Shown one piece after another: positions 8,861-18,139 of a stretch of 64,000 nt of DNA (the stretch's first letter is position 1; every line of letters starts with the position of its first letter). Source of the DNA: Gallionella sp. Lineage in GTDB: Bacteria; Pseudomonadota; Gammaproteobacteria; Burkholderiales; Gallionellaceae. The DNA is taken from assembly GCA_023229845.1 (NCBI GenBank), contig JALNYK010000007.1:1-64000 (forward strand), in the 5' to 3' direction. The notes below the pieces were generated by a model, which saw nothing but the letters and a program-made list of their open reading frames with translations, searched no databases and was not told the DNA's origin. A program made the position numbers and the translations under genes.

Positions 8861-9406
8861 TCACCCTTGCCATCCGTTGAGATGTTTCTCCAGCCAGAAC
8901 AGGCCGACGATGGTCTTGCTGTCGTTGATCTTGCCCATGCGCACCCACTCGATCGCATCGACCAACGAAAGTTCGAATACCTCCAAGAATTCGCCGTCAT
9001 CCAGCTTGCGTCCCTGATGGGTGATCTTTCGCGCCAGGAAATATTCCATACGTTCGTCGGCATAGCCTATGCACGGCCAGGTCGTCGCGAGATGCGTCCA
9101 TTCGCCTGCGACATAACCGGTCTCCTCCAGCAGCTCTCGCTGGGCGGTCAGCAGGATGTCTTCGCCGTGATCGATCTTGCCGGCGGGCAATTCGATAAAT
9201 TCGCGTTGCGGCGGATAACGGAACTGCCGCTCCATCACCAGATTGCCGTTGTCCAGCAGCGCCAGCACCGCAACCGCTCCCGGATGGGCAATATATTCGC
9301 GGCTGGCAATCGCTCCGTCCGGCAGGCGCACGCTATCCTTGTGCACCTCGATGAAGTCGCCGCTATACATCACCGCCGACTCCAGTTGCGTTTCCTTCAG
9401 ATCCAC
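8861..9406 (-). CDS. Nudix hydrolase, ADP-ribose pyrophosphatase-like
   Basis: A 181-residue Nudix enzyme. The Nudix box runs from G76 to about residue 98 (GKIDHGED...RELLEETG) with the catalytic RExxEE glutamates intact. The upstream RQFRYPPQREFIELPAG segment is characteristic of the NudF/ADP-ribose pyrophosphatase subgroup, which converts ADP-ribose to AMP and ribose-5-phosphate. The exact substrate is inferred from that subgroup resemblance. Confidence 0.85.
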   Translation of the reverse strand: MDLKETQLESAVMYSGDFIEVHKDSVRLPDGAIASREYIAHPGAVAVLALLDNGNLVMERQFRYPPQREFIELPAGKIDHGEDILLTAQRELLEETGYVAGEWTHLATTWPCIGYADERMEYFLARKITHQGRKLDDGEFLEVFELSLVDAIEWVRMGKINDSKTIVGLFWLEKHLNGWQG

Positions 9407-9438
9407 TTCACGCTTCCTTTACCACGTTTCCACCCGGC

Positions 9439-11400
9439 TCAAGAACCGGGCGATTTCTCGAATTTCCAGTCGATTGCGCCGTCGTCTTCGTAAAACACTC
9501 TCGCCTTGCGTCCATCCATAGTCTGCAGCGTGCTCCTGATTGCACTGCCCGACATGACGCAGAGACTGTCGAGACCATTCGCCATACGCATGGTCTGCCC
9601 GACGGTATGTCCGACGATGCTCTCGATCACACAGGAAATATCCTTGCCCATTGCCTCTTGCTCGCTCTCCATGGATGAAATCGTTTCTTCCATGTCCTTT
9701 ACGGACGCCACTAGCTCATCCGCTTCCCGTTTAAGCGATGCCAGTTGCTGGGTCGGCCTTGCATTCTTTTCCACCAGTTTCTGCCAGTTGTTCGCCTGCT
9801 CGGCGGTAAGCTTGATCGCCCCGCTCTCAATCCTGCCGTGCAAGGCCAGAAACTTTGCGAAGTCGGGCTCCGACTTCAATACTTCAATCTCGGACATCTT
9901 GCCTTTGATAGCGGCCTGGGCCTCGGCCAATGTCTTCCTGATGTCGGTAATACCCTGGGCGATGATGGAACTGTCCGGCACCACTATCGTCACCGATGTT
10001 TCAGCACCTCGGCGTTCGCCGGAAGATCGAATCCTGATTTTCTTGCCGGCAATGACGCAACCCTCGACAACATCGGCATAGAGTTCGTCGGCGATGATCT
10101 CGCAATTCACCGCATGTTCCACATGCACCACCTTGCCGATAAGCGTACAGCTCTCGCACTGGGCGGCTTTCAGTTCGCCCTCCCGCACAAGCACCACGGC
10201 GCGCGAGGCACGCGCGCTCAAAGTAACATTACCGCCCTGGGACTCCGCACGGCCACCCGACAGGTTGCCGGAAATTACAATATTGCCGTCGTCTGAAATC
10301 ACGTTGCCGAACACATCGGACAGGAAGGTCATGTGTTTTCCCTTCACCGTCCGCCCTTCCTGCACCTCGCCGTGCTCGACGAACTCGTCCGCCGCCAGCG
10401 CCAGGTCGCCGGTCGTCTTTGCGCTGATCCCCTCCTTGGTCTCGATCTTCTCGGTGATGGAAATACTATTCGATTTGATATCGATGCTAATGAACCCATC
10501 CATCGTCGCCACGACATATTCGCCATCCTTGCCCTGCTCGATGTCCGTACCGACCGATGAGAGCTTGTGCAAATCTAGGTCCTTCGGCATATCCGGCTCG
10601 ATCGCCTCCCCGGTCACCTTGTACCCGGGCTTACCCAGTTTTCTCGGCACTTTTTTGAGCAGGCGCGTACCCTTCTTCACATATGGAAAGCGGTTTTTGT
10701 ATACGCTCAGGTCTGCCTTGCCGTTAGCCAATATCCTTGGCGAATTGTCGCGATGCAGATCATTGCAGACTTCAACGATCTCGGCATCCTGGCTGGCCGT
10801 CGGGTCGAGATGCAAAGCAATCGGCAGACGCACGGTCTCGCCGCTGGCGATGATCTTGCGGATGGTTCCTTCGCGCAGACCGAATTTCACTCCCTTCTGC
10901 CACATATCGGTGACCAGCTCGTCGAAATCCAGCTTGGTCGCAACGGCCCGTGTCTTGGTTTCGTAACCGACGATGGGGGCGACTCCGTCTTCCGCCGGCT
11001 CGCCATAGAGCGCCTCCTGATAAGACTCCTCGATGCTGACCGGCTCGAACATGTATTCGGCGCGCATATCCTTGGGCAACAGCTTGACCCGGCGGTAGAG
11101 CGCCTGACGCTCTGGCAGGAAACGCACAATGCTCGCGGCCAATTTCAGATTCGCCGTCTTGTCCTTCGTCTCCGCCAGCCACTCCGCGTCGTACAGCAAC
11201 TTCAGGAACAAGTCGTAGTCCAGGCCGGTAAAGCGCGCGCCGCTTTCGAACAGCCGATCGACGAAACGCTCGAGCCCGCCTTCGGCGACTGACATGCGCG
11301 GCAAATCGACGAACACTCCGTCTGCCCGGTTGTAAACAAACACCGGCATCGCCATATTTTGCGACTGATCATTCTCTGGATTCGATTCGCTATCACTCAT
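9439..11400 (-). CDS. FapA-like DUF342 protein
   Basis: A 653-residue cytoplasmic protein with the FapA/DUF342 architecture: an N-terminal alpha/beta region, the conserved LRKGTRLLKKVPRKLGKPGYKVTGE-type loop, a long right-handed beta-helix (repeats such as GNIVISGNLSGGRAESQGGNV), then a C-terminal coiled coil. FapA was named for flagellar assembly/placement in some gammaproteobacteria, but no flagellar gene is present here. I chose the ATG at 11400 because GGGGAG lies 5-6 nt upstream; the frame stays open for 17 more codons without a better site. Confidence 0.75.
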   Translation of the reverse strand: MSDSESNPENDQSQNMAMPVFVYNRADGVFVDLPRMSVAEGGLERFVDRLFESGARFTGLDYDLFLKLLYDAEWLAETKDKTANLKLAASIVRFLPERQALYRRVKLLPKDMRAEYMFEPVSIEESYQEALYGEPAEDGVAPIVGYETKTRAVATKLDFDELVTDMWQKGVKFGLREGTIRKIIASGETVRLPIALHLDPTASQDAEIVEVCNDLHRDNSPRILANGKADLSVYKNRFPYVKKGTRLLKKVPRKLGKPGYKVTGEAIEPDMPKDLDLHKLSSVGTDIEQGKDGEYVVATMDGFISIDIKSNSISITEKIETKEGISAKTTGDLALAADEFVEHGEVQEGRTVKGKHMTFLSDVFGNVISDDGNIVISGNLSGGRAESQGGNVTLSARASRAVVLVREGELKAAQCESCTLIGKVVHVEHAVNCEIIADELYADVVEGCVIAGKKIRIRSSGERRGAETSVTIVVPDSSIIAQGITDIRKTLAEAQAAIKGKMSEIEVLKSEPDFAKFLALHGRIESGAIKLTAEQANNWQKLVEKNARPTQQLASLKREADELVASVKDMEETISSMESEQEAMGKDISCVIESIVGHTVGQTMRMANGLDSLCVMSGSAIRSTLQTMDGRKARVFYEDDGAIDWKFEKSPGS

Positions 11401-11463
11401 GTCTGGCTCCCCAGGTTTTGCCATTGTGAGTAACAACGGCATGCACAACAAAGACTAACAAAC

Positions 11464-11492
11464 GAAAACTCCCGCGCCAGGCGGGAGCTTTC
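11464..11492 (-). terminator. Terminator at the end of the nuo operon
   Basis: A perfect 7-bp stem CTCCCGC/GCGGGAG (11469-11475 with 11481-11487) with a 5-nt loop is followed on the minus strand by TTTTCG. It lies about 30 bp beyond the nuoN stop. Confidence 0.85.
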
Positions 11493-11517
11493 GATCAAAC
11501 CGACCCCGCAGTCCAGC

Positions 11518-12975
11518 CTAATGCAACAACAACGATTGTTGCACCGACACCGCGCATACCGACATCAGCGCGCCGGGCAGCAAGCCCAACAACAGCACGG
11601 CCAGGCCGTTGACGCTGATCAGCAACGCACTGTCCTGTCCGACCGCGATAGGCTCATGGCTTTCAGGCGCATCGAAATACATCAGCTTGACGATGCGCAG
11701 GTAGTAGAACGCACCGATCAGCGAAAACATCACCGCAGCCACCGCCAGCCAGATATGGCCGGCCTGCACCACCGCGTTCAGCACTGAGAACTTGGCGTAG
11801 AAGCCGACGGTCGGCGGCACGCCGGCCATCGAGAACATCAACAGCAGCATCATGAACGCCAGCCACGGGCTGCGCTGATTCAGGCCCTTGAAGTCGTTCA
11901 GCGTGTCCGCCTCGAAACCGACGCGCGACAACAGCATGATCATGCCGAACGCGCCCAGCGACATCAGCACATAGACCACCGCATAGAACATCGACGAGCC
12001 GTAGCCCTCCACTCCGCCGGAGAGCAGGCCGAGCAGCAGGAAGCCCATGTGCGCGATGGTCGAGTAGGCGAACATGCGCTTCAGGTTGGTCTGCGCGATC
12101 GCGGTGATGTTGCCGATGGCCATCGACGCGACCGCGAGGATGATCAGCATGCCGGACCAATGTTGCACCAGCGGCTGCAGGCCCTCGACCAGAATGCGCG
12201 TCGCGAAGGCGAACGCGGCCAGCTTGGGCGCGGAGCCGATCAGCATGGTCATCGCGGTCGGCGCACCGTGATACACGTCCGGCACCCACATGTGGAAGGG
12301 CACCACGCCCAGCTTGAACGCGAGACCGGAGACCACGAACACCAGGCCGAACACCAGCAGATTCTTGTCGGCGACGCCGTACTGGATCGCATTGGAAACC
12401 ACGCCCAACTCCAGCGAGCCGGTCGCGCCATACAGCATGGACATGCCGTACAGCAGCAGGCCGGAGGCCAGCGCGCCGAGGACGAAGTACTTCATCGCGG
12501 CCTCGGTGGCGATCGCCGAATCGCGCTGCAGCGCGACCATCGCATACAGCGACAGCGACAGCAGCTCCAGGCCGAGATACAGCGACAGGAAGTGGTTCGC
12601 GGAGATCATCACCATCATGCCCAGCATCGCGAACAGCGCCAGCACGATGAACTCGCCGGTGAACAAACCGCGCACCGTCAGGTACTGGCGCGAATACACC
12701 AGCATCATCGACATCGCCAGATAGGTCAGCAACTTCAGCACGTCGGACATCAGGTCGTCCACGAACAGATTGTGGAAGGCGTACACCACGCCGTTTTCAT
12801 GCGTCCCGACCGTGATCAGCGAACAGCCCAGCAGCGTGATCTGCGCCAGCATGTAAGTGACCAGCCGGCCGCTTTGCTTGATCAGCAAGTCCGCGATCAG
12901 GATCGCACACACCATGACCAGCAGGAAGATTTCCGCGCCGGCCGACATCCAATTCGTCATCAAATCCATATTCAC
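11518..12975 (-). CDS. nuoN: NADH-quinone oxidoreductase subunit N
   Basis: The last gene of the nuo operon encodes a 485-residue membrane subunit of complex I with about 13-14 helices. It is one of the three antiporter-like proton-pumping subunits. The motif HMWVPDVYHGAPTAMT and the central GFLLLGLLSGG region identify the NuoN branch. It follows nuoM after 15 bp and is succeeded by a terminator. Confidence 0.97.
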   Translation of the reverse strand: MNMDLMTNWMSAGAEIFLLVMVCAILIADLLIKQSGRLVTYMLAQITLLGCSLITVGTHENGVVYAFHNLFVDDLMSDVLKLLTYLAMSMMLVYSRQYLTVRGLFTGEFIVLALFAMLGMMVMISANHFLSLYLGLELLSLSLYAMVALQRDSAIATEAAMKYFVLGALASGLLLYGMSMLYGATGSLELGVVSNAIQYGVADKNLLVFGLVFVVSGLAFKLGVVPFHMWVPDVYHGAPTAMTMLIGSAPKLAAFAFATRILVEGLQPLVQHWSGMLIILAVASMAIGNITAIAQTNLKRMFAYSTIAHMGFLLLGLLSGGVEGYGSSMFYAVVYVLMSLGAFGMIMLLSRVGFEADTLNDFKGLNQRSPWLAFMMLLLMFSMAGVPPTVGFYAKFSVLNAVVQAGHIWLAVAAVMFSLIGAFYYLRIVKLMYFDAPESHEPIAVGQDSALLISVNGLAVLLLGLLPGALMSVCAVSVQQSLLLH

Positions 12976-12990
12976 CTCAGAGTCCGCTGC

Positions 12991-14481
12991 TTACAACGGC
13001 AATTTGGAACGCGCGACGTGCACCAGCAGGTCGTTCACCGATACATGCATGACTTCGCTGAACGGCAGCGGGTACAGGCCCATGCCCAGCACCGTGACCG
13101 CCAGCACCGCGAAGATCAGTTTCTCGCGCATGTTCAGGTCTGTCAGCTCGGCGACATGGTGATTCGCCACCGCGCCGAAGATCACGCGCTTGTACATCCA
13201 CAGCGTGTAAGCCGCGCCGAAGATCAGTGTGGTCGCGGCAGCGAAGGCGTACCAGAAGTTCGCCTTGACCGCGCCCAGGATCACCATGAATTCGCCGACG
13301 AATCCGCTGGTGCCCGGCAGGCCGCTGTTGGCCATCGCGAACAGCATGAAGAACGCCGCGAACACCGGCATGGTGTTGGCCACGCCGCCATAGTCGGCGA
13401 TCTTGCGCGAGTGCATGCGGTCGTACAGCACGCCTATGCACAGGAACAGCGCACCGGACACGAAGCCGTGCGAGATCATCTGCAGCAGCGCACCTTCCAT
13501 GCCGTAGGCGTTGAAGATGAAGAAACCCAGCGTGACAAAACCCATGTGCGAAATCGAGGAATACGCAACCAGCTTCTTCATGTCGCTCTGCATCAGCGCG
13601 ACCAGACCGATGTACACCACCGCGATCAGCGACAACGCGATCATCACGCCGGACAGGTAGTGGCTGGCATCCGGCACGATGGGCATCGAGAAGCGCAGGA
13701 AGCCGTAGGCACCGACCTTCAGCATGATCGCGGCCAGCACCACCGAGCCACCGGTCGGGGCTTCCACGTGGGCGTCCGGCAACCATGTGTGCACCGGGAA
13801 CATCGGCACCTTCACCGCGAACGCGAAGAAGAAGGCGATGAAGATCAGGATCTGCGCGTTCATCGGAATCGCGACCTGATGGAAGTCGAGGATGGAGAAA
13901 CTGCCGCCTGACTGGTTATACAGATAGATCAGCGCCACCAGCATCAGCAGCGAGCCGAGCAGCGTGTACAGGAAGAACTTGACCGCCGCATACACGCGGT
14001 TCGCGCCGCCCCAGATGCCGATGATCAGGAACATCGGAATCAGCATCGCTTCCCAGAACACATAGAACAGCACCGCATCGAGTGCGGCGAACACGCCGAT
14101 CATGATGCCGGACATGATCAGGAACGAGCCCATGTATTGCGCGACGCGCTTCTCGATCACCTGCCAGCCGGCCAGTACCACGAGCGGTGTGAAGAACGCC
14201 GTCAGCAGGATGAACAGCACCGAGATGCCGTCCACGCCGAGATGGTAATGGATGCTGAAGCGCGTGATCCAGTCGTGCATCTCGACGAACTGCATCTCCG
14301 AGGTATCGGCGACGAACCCGGTGTACAGCGGGATGGTCACCAGGAAGCCGAGCACCGAACCGACCAGCGCGAGTATGCGCGCCATCTGTGCGTTCTTGTC
14401 GTCGCCGGTGGAAAGCACCAGTACACCGAAAATGATCGGCAGCCAGATTGCGACGCTAATGATGGGGAACCCAAAAATCAT
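12991..14481 (-). CDS. nuoM: NADH-quinone oxidoreductase subunit M
   Basis: A 496-residue antiporter-like membrane subunit of complex I. The signature HTWLPDAHVEAPTGGSV and the KKLVAYSSISHMGFV segment carry the conserved charged residues of the proton channel. Length matches the family. It is separated from nuoL by a paired REP-like repeat, the widest gap among the nuo genes. Confidence 0.97.
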   Translation of the reverse strand: MIFGFPIISVAIWLPIIFGVLVLSTGDDKNAQMARILALVGSVLGFLVTIPLYTGFVADTSEMQFVEMHDWITRFSIHYHLGVDGISVLFILLTAFFTPLVVLAGWQVIEKRVAQYMGSFLIMSGIMIGVFAALDAVLFYVFWEAMLIPMFLIIGIWGGANRVYAAVKFFLYTLLGSLLMLVALIYLYNQSGGSFSILDFHQVAIPMNAQILIFIAFFFAFAVKVPMFPVHTWLPDAHVEAPTGGSVVLAAIMLKVGAYGFLRFSMPIVPDASHYLSGVMIALSLIAVVYIGLVALMQSDMKKLVAYSSISHMGFVTLGFFIFNAYGMEGALLQMISHGFVSGALFLCIGVLYDRMHSRKIADYGGVANTMPVFAAFFMLFAMANSGLPGTSGFVGEFMVILGAVKANFWYAFAAATTLIFGAAYTLWMYKRVIFGAVANHHVAELTDLNMREKLIFAVLAVTVLGMGLYPLPFSEVMHVSVNDLLVHVARSKLPL

Positions 14482-14499
14482 GCTGTTTCTTCCTTAATT

Positions 14500-14555
14500 G
14501 TAGGTCGGGCTTCAGCCCGACGCGTTCCATCATGTCGGGCTGAAGCCCGACCTAC
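14500..14555. repeat. REP-like inverted pair between nuoL and nuoM
   Basis: Two near-identical 22-bp units, GTAGGTCGGGCTTCAGCCCGAC at 14500-14521 and its inverted copy at 14534-14555, are separated by 12 bp. Each unit is itself palindromic, so the transcript could form two hairpins or one long hairpin. A related pair occurs at 50113-50158. Confidence 0.9.
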
Positions 14556-14560
14556 AACGA

Positions 14561-16660
14561 TTAAAACCAGTTCCTCACGCTCAGCAGCACGAACACGCCG
14601 ATGATCATGGAAAACGCATAGTGATAGATGTAACCGGACTGCAGGTGACGCACGACGCCGGACAACATGCCGATCATCTTCGCCGAACCGTTGACGATCA
14701 GGCCGTCGATCAGCTTCACGTCGCCGTTGCGCCACAGGAAGCTGCTGGCGCCGCGTGCACCGCCGGCGAAGAACCAGTCGTTGAAGCGGTCGAAGTAGTA
14801 CTTATTGTCCAGCACGACATAGATGAACTGGAAACGCTTCTGGATCGCCGCCGGAATATCCGGACGCTTCAGGTAGAAGAACGCCGCACTGCCGACGCCG
14901 GCCACCGCCAACCAGAACGGCAGCGTGGTCAGCGCATGCAGCGCCATCGCGGCTGCGCCGTGGAACTCCTCATGCATCTCGCGCAGCGCCTCGTGGTGCT
15001 CGGAGATGAAGATCGCATCGCCGAAATAACCGCCGAACAGCATGGGCTCGATCGCGATGTAGCCTATCAGCACCGAAGGAATTGCCAGCAGGATCAGCGG
15101 CAGCGTCACGACCCACGAAGTCTCGTGCGGCTTCTGTCCCGGCGCCAGCCCGTGATGGTGATCCGGCGACACTTCCTCGTCGTCGTGATCGCCCTGATGC
15201 GTCTCGTGAACCTCATCGTTGGCATCGTGGTGCGCATCGTGATGGTCCTTGTGGTGCGCCTTGCCCTTGCCGTGGTGCGCATCATGCGCCTTGCCGAAGC
15301 GCTCTTCGCCGTGGAACACCAGGAAGTACATGCGGAACGAGTAGAACGCGGTGACAAACACGCCCGCGACGACCGCGAAGTAGGCGAAGCCGGAACCGGG
15401 CAGGTGCGACAGCGCGACCGCCTCGATGATGCTGTCCTTGGAATAGAAGCCCGAGAAGAACGGCGTGCCGATCAGCGCCAGCGAACCGATCAGCGAGGTG
15501 ATCCAGGTGATCGGCATGTATTTCTTCAGGCCGCCCATGTTGCGTATGTCCTGGTCGTGGTGCATCGCGATGATCACGGAACCCGCGGCGAGGAACAGCA
15601 GCGCCTTGAAGAACGCATGGGTCATCAGGTGGAACACCGCGACCGAGTAGGCCGACGCGCCCAGTGCCACGGTCATGTAGCCCAGCTGCGACAGCGTGGA
15701 ATAAGCCACGACGCGCTTGATGTCGTTCTGGATGATGCCGAGGAAGCCCATGAACAGCGCGGTGATCGCGCCGATGACCATCACGAAGGACAGCGCGGTC
15801 TCGGACAGCTCATACAGCGGCGACATGCGCGCCACCATGAAAATACCGGCAGTCACCATGGTCGCGGCGTGGATCAGCGCGGAGATCGGGGTCGGGCCTT
15901 CCATCGAATCGGGCAGCCACACATGCAGCGGGAACTGCGCCGATTTGCCCATCGCGCCGATGAACAGCAGGATGCAGATCGCGCTCAGCAGGCTGACCGT
16001 CATGCCCGGGATAGGCGCGATGTCGTCGACATGGGCTGACGCATTGGCGAACACCGCGGCGTAATCCAGCGTACCGAACACCATCAGCACCAGGCCGATG
16101 CCGAGCAGAAAGCCGAAGTCGCCGACGCGGTTCACCAGGAAGGCCTTCAGGTTAGCGTAGATCGCGGTCGGGCGGGTGTACCAGAAGCCGATCAGCAGGT
16201 ACGACACCAGACCCACCGCTTCCCAGCCGAAGAACAGCTGCATGAAGTTGTTGGCCATCACCAGCATCAGCATCGAGAAGGTGAACAGCGAGATGTAGCT
16301 GAAGAAGCGCTGGTAGCCCGGATCTTCCTGCATGTAGCCTATGGTGTAGATGTGCACCATCAGCGACACGAAGGTCACCACCAGCATCATCATCACGGTC
16401 AGCTTGTCGATCAGGAAACCGACCTGGAAGCTGGTGTCGCCGGAGGTCAGCCAGGTGTAGACCGGGCCGTTGAAGGTGTTGCCCGCCTGCACGTCGTTGA
16501 AAATCATCAACGACGCGCCGAATGCCACCGCGACCATCGCGATGGTGATGCGGTGCGACCAGGTGCGGCCCAGCCACTTGCCGAACAGTCCGGCTGCAAT
16601 CGCGCCGACCAGCGGCGCCAAGGGGACCAACAAGTATAGATTCAGCATGCTCATGCCCAT
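14561..16660 (-). CDS. nuoL: NADH-quinone oxidoreductase subunit L
   Basis: The largest antiporter-like membrane subunit of complex I, 699 residues, ending with the lateral amphipathic helix and a final membrane anchor. The channel motif HVWLPDSMEGPTPISALIH is intact. A strongly His-rich hydrophilic insert (15 His in 46 residues, near residues 450-500) makes it longer than the roughly 610-residue enterobacterial form. The start codon abuts the nuoK stop. Confidence 0.97.
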   Translation of the reverse strand: MGMSMLNLYLLVPLAPLVGAIAAGLFGKWLGRTWSHRITIAMVAVAFGASLMIFNDVQAGNTFNGPVYTWLTSGDTSFQVGFLIDKLTVMMMLVVTFVSLMVHIYTIGYMQEDPGYQRFFSYISLFTFSMLMLVMANNFMQLFFGWEAVGLVSYLLIGFWYTRPTAIYANLKAFLVNRVGDFGFLLGIGLVLMVFGTLDYAAVFANASAHVDDIAPIPGMTVSLLSAICILLFIGAMGKSAQFPLHVWLPDSMEGPTPISALIHAATMVTAGIFMVARMSPLYELSETALSFVMVIGAITALFMGFLGIIQNDIKRVVAYSTLSQLGYMTVALGASAYSVAVFHLMTHAFFKALLFLAAGSVIIAMHHDQDIRNMGGLKKYMPITWITSLIGSLALIGTPFFSGFYSKDSIIEAVALSHLPGSGFAYFAVVAGVFVTAFYSFRMYFLVFHGEERFGKAHDAHHGKGKAHHKDHHDAHHDANDEVHETHQGDHDDEEVSPDHHHGLAPGQKPHETSWVVTLPLILLAIPSVLIGYIAIEPMLFGGYFGDAIFISEHHEALREMHEEFHGAAAMALHALTTLPFWLAVAGVGSAAFFYLKRPDIPAAIQKRFQFIYVVLDNKYYFDRFNDWFFAGGARGASSFLWRNGDVKLIDGLIVNGSAKMIGMLSGVVRHLQSGYIYHYAFSMIIGVFVLLSVRNWF

Positions 16661-16965
16661 TACCCCTTCAGGCTGTCGAGGTCGTCGACGTTGATGGTGT
16701 TCAGGTTGCGGAACAGCACCACTAGGATCGCCAAGCCGATCGCGGCCTCGGCGGCGGCGACGGTCAGGATGAAGAACACGAAGACCTGGCCGGCAGTGTC
16801 GTTCAGATAATGCGAGAACGCCACGAAGTTGGTGTTCACCGCCAGCAGCATCATCTCGATCGCCATCAGCAGCACGATCAGGTTCTTGCGGTTCAGGAAG
16901 ATGCCGACCACGCTGATTGCAAACAGCAGGGCGCTAAGCACCAGATAATGGGAAAGGGTCAACAT
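16660..16965 (-). CDS. nuoK: NADH-quinone oxidoreductase subunit K
   Basis: A 101-residue, three-helix membrane subunit of complex I. The two conserved intramembrane glutamates lie in LLMAIEMMLLAVN and AAAEAAIGLAI. The length is exactly that of the family. Its stop codon overlaps the nuoL start. Confidence 0.97.
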   Translation of the reverse strand: MLTLSHYLVLSALLFAISVVGIFLNRKNLIVLLMAIEMMLLAVNTNFVAFSHYLNDTAGQVFVFFILTVAAAEAAIGLAILVVLFRNLNTINVDDLDSLKG

Positions 16966-16992
16966 GTCGCTCTTCTCGCTCCCTTGATTAAC

Positions 16993-17619
16993 TTATTCTT
17001 TGTTTTCGGACAGCTGCCCGGTCACACGCTGCTCGGCCTGCATCTTGACGATGCGCACTCTATCGTTGCGCTTGACCGCGACCTGGTCGGCCACATTCTG
17101 CGACCTGGAATCCTTGCGGCGACGCAGCGTCAGCGCGATCGCCGCCACCATCGCGATCAACAGCAGCACCGCGGCCAGTTCGAACGCATACACATAGTCG
17201 GTATAGATCAACCGGCCCAGCTCCTTGGTGTTGCTGTAATCGGCGGCATGTTTGACCGGCTCGATACCGCCGATGGAATCGATGCCGCCCAGCACCCACA
17301 CCATCTGGAACACCATCAGGCCGGCCAGCGTCGCACCGAACGGCAACCAGCGCCAGAATCCTTCGCGCAGACGCACCAGATTTATATCCAGCATCATCAC
17401 GACGAACAGGAACAGCACCATCACCGCGCCGACGTACACCAGCACCAGCGTGATCGCGAGGAACTCGGCTTCCAGCAGTAGCCAGATGCCGGAGGAGCTG
17501 ATGAAGGCCAGCACCAGGAACAGCACCGCGTGCATCGGGTTACGCGCGGTGATCACGCGCAATGCCGCGAACACGGTCAATGCGGCGAATATATAGAACA
17601 CGATGGTTTCGAAATTCAT
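16993..17619 (-). CDS. nuoJ: NADH-quinone oxidoreductase subunit J
   Basis: A 208-residue membrane subunit of complex I with five predicted helices. The ARNPMHAVLFLVLAF and LVYVGAVMVLFLFVVMM segments are typical of NuoJ. The soluble C-terminal tail (about residues 165-208, rich in Lys/Arg) is variable in the family. It lies between nuoI and nuoK. Confidence 0.96.
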   Translation of the reverse strand: MNFETIVFYIFAALTVFAALRVITARNPMHAVLFLVLAFISSSGIWLLLEAEFLAITLVLVYVGAVMVLFLFVVMMLDINLVRLREGFWRWLPFGATLAGLMVFQMVWVLGGIDSIGGIEPVKHAADYSNTKELGRLIYTDYVYAFELAAVLLLIAMVAAIALTLRRRKDSRSQNVADQVAVKRNDRVRIVKMQAEQRVTGQLSENKE

Positions 17620-17632
17620 CTGCTAATCCTCT

Positions 17633-18121
17633 TTATCGGTACTTGGCATCCGCCGCTCTGTCCTTGGCGATCTGCTCTTCGTGCTTGTCGCCGTGCGCCA
17701 GCAGCATGCTCTTCGTGTAATAGAGGTCGCCGCGATTCTCGCCGTGGTACTCGAACACGCGGGTCTCGACGATCGCGTCCACCGGACAGGATTCCTCGCA
17801 GAAACCGCAGAAGATGCACTTGGTCAGGTCGATGTCGTACTGCGTGGTGCGGCGCGTGCCGTCCTCGCGCTCGGCGATCTCGATCTTGATCGCCAGCGCA
17901 GGACAGACCGCTTCGCACAGCTTGCAGCCGATGCAGCGCTCCTCGCCGTTGGCGTAACGGCGTTGCGCATGCAAGCCGCGAAAACGGAAGCTCTGCGGCG
18001 TCCTCTCTTCCGGATATTCGACGGTGATATGGCGGGTGAACATGTAGCGCCCCGTCACCGACATGCCCTTCAGCAGTTCGAGCAGCATGAAGGTCTTGAA
18101 GAAGTTCTTGATCATTTGCAT
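17633..18121 (-). CDS. nuoI: NADH-quinone oxidoreductase subunit I
   Basis: A 162-residue peripheral subunit carrying two [4Fe-4S] clusters (N6a and N6b). The two ferredoxin motifs CIGCKLCEAVCP and CIFCGFCEESCP are complete. An N-terminal amphipathic helix would anchor it against NuoH. It passes electrons from NuoG toward the N2 cluster in NuoB. Confidence 0.97.
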   Translation of the reverse strand: MQMIKNFFKTFMLLELLKGMSVTGRYMFTRHITVEYPEERTPQSFRFRGLHAQRRYANGEERCIGCKLCEAVCPALAIKIEIAEREDGTRRTTQYDIDLTKCIFCGFCEESCPVDAIVETRVFEYHGENRGDLYYTKSMLLAHGDKHEEQIAKDRAADAKYR

Positions 18122-18139
18122 AGTAATCTCCTCCGCCCC

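Noticed and set aside
12049..13911. 620-codon open frame on the plus strand opposite nuoN/nuoM
   Set aside because: Product is almost only His, Arg, Gln, Asp and Glu, the mirror of GC-rich codon use on the opposite strand; nuoN and nuoM on the other strand are certain.
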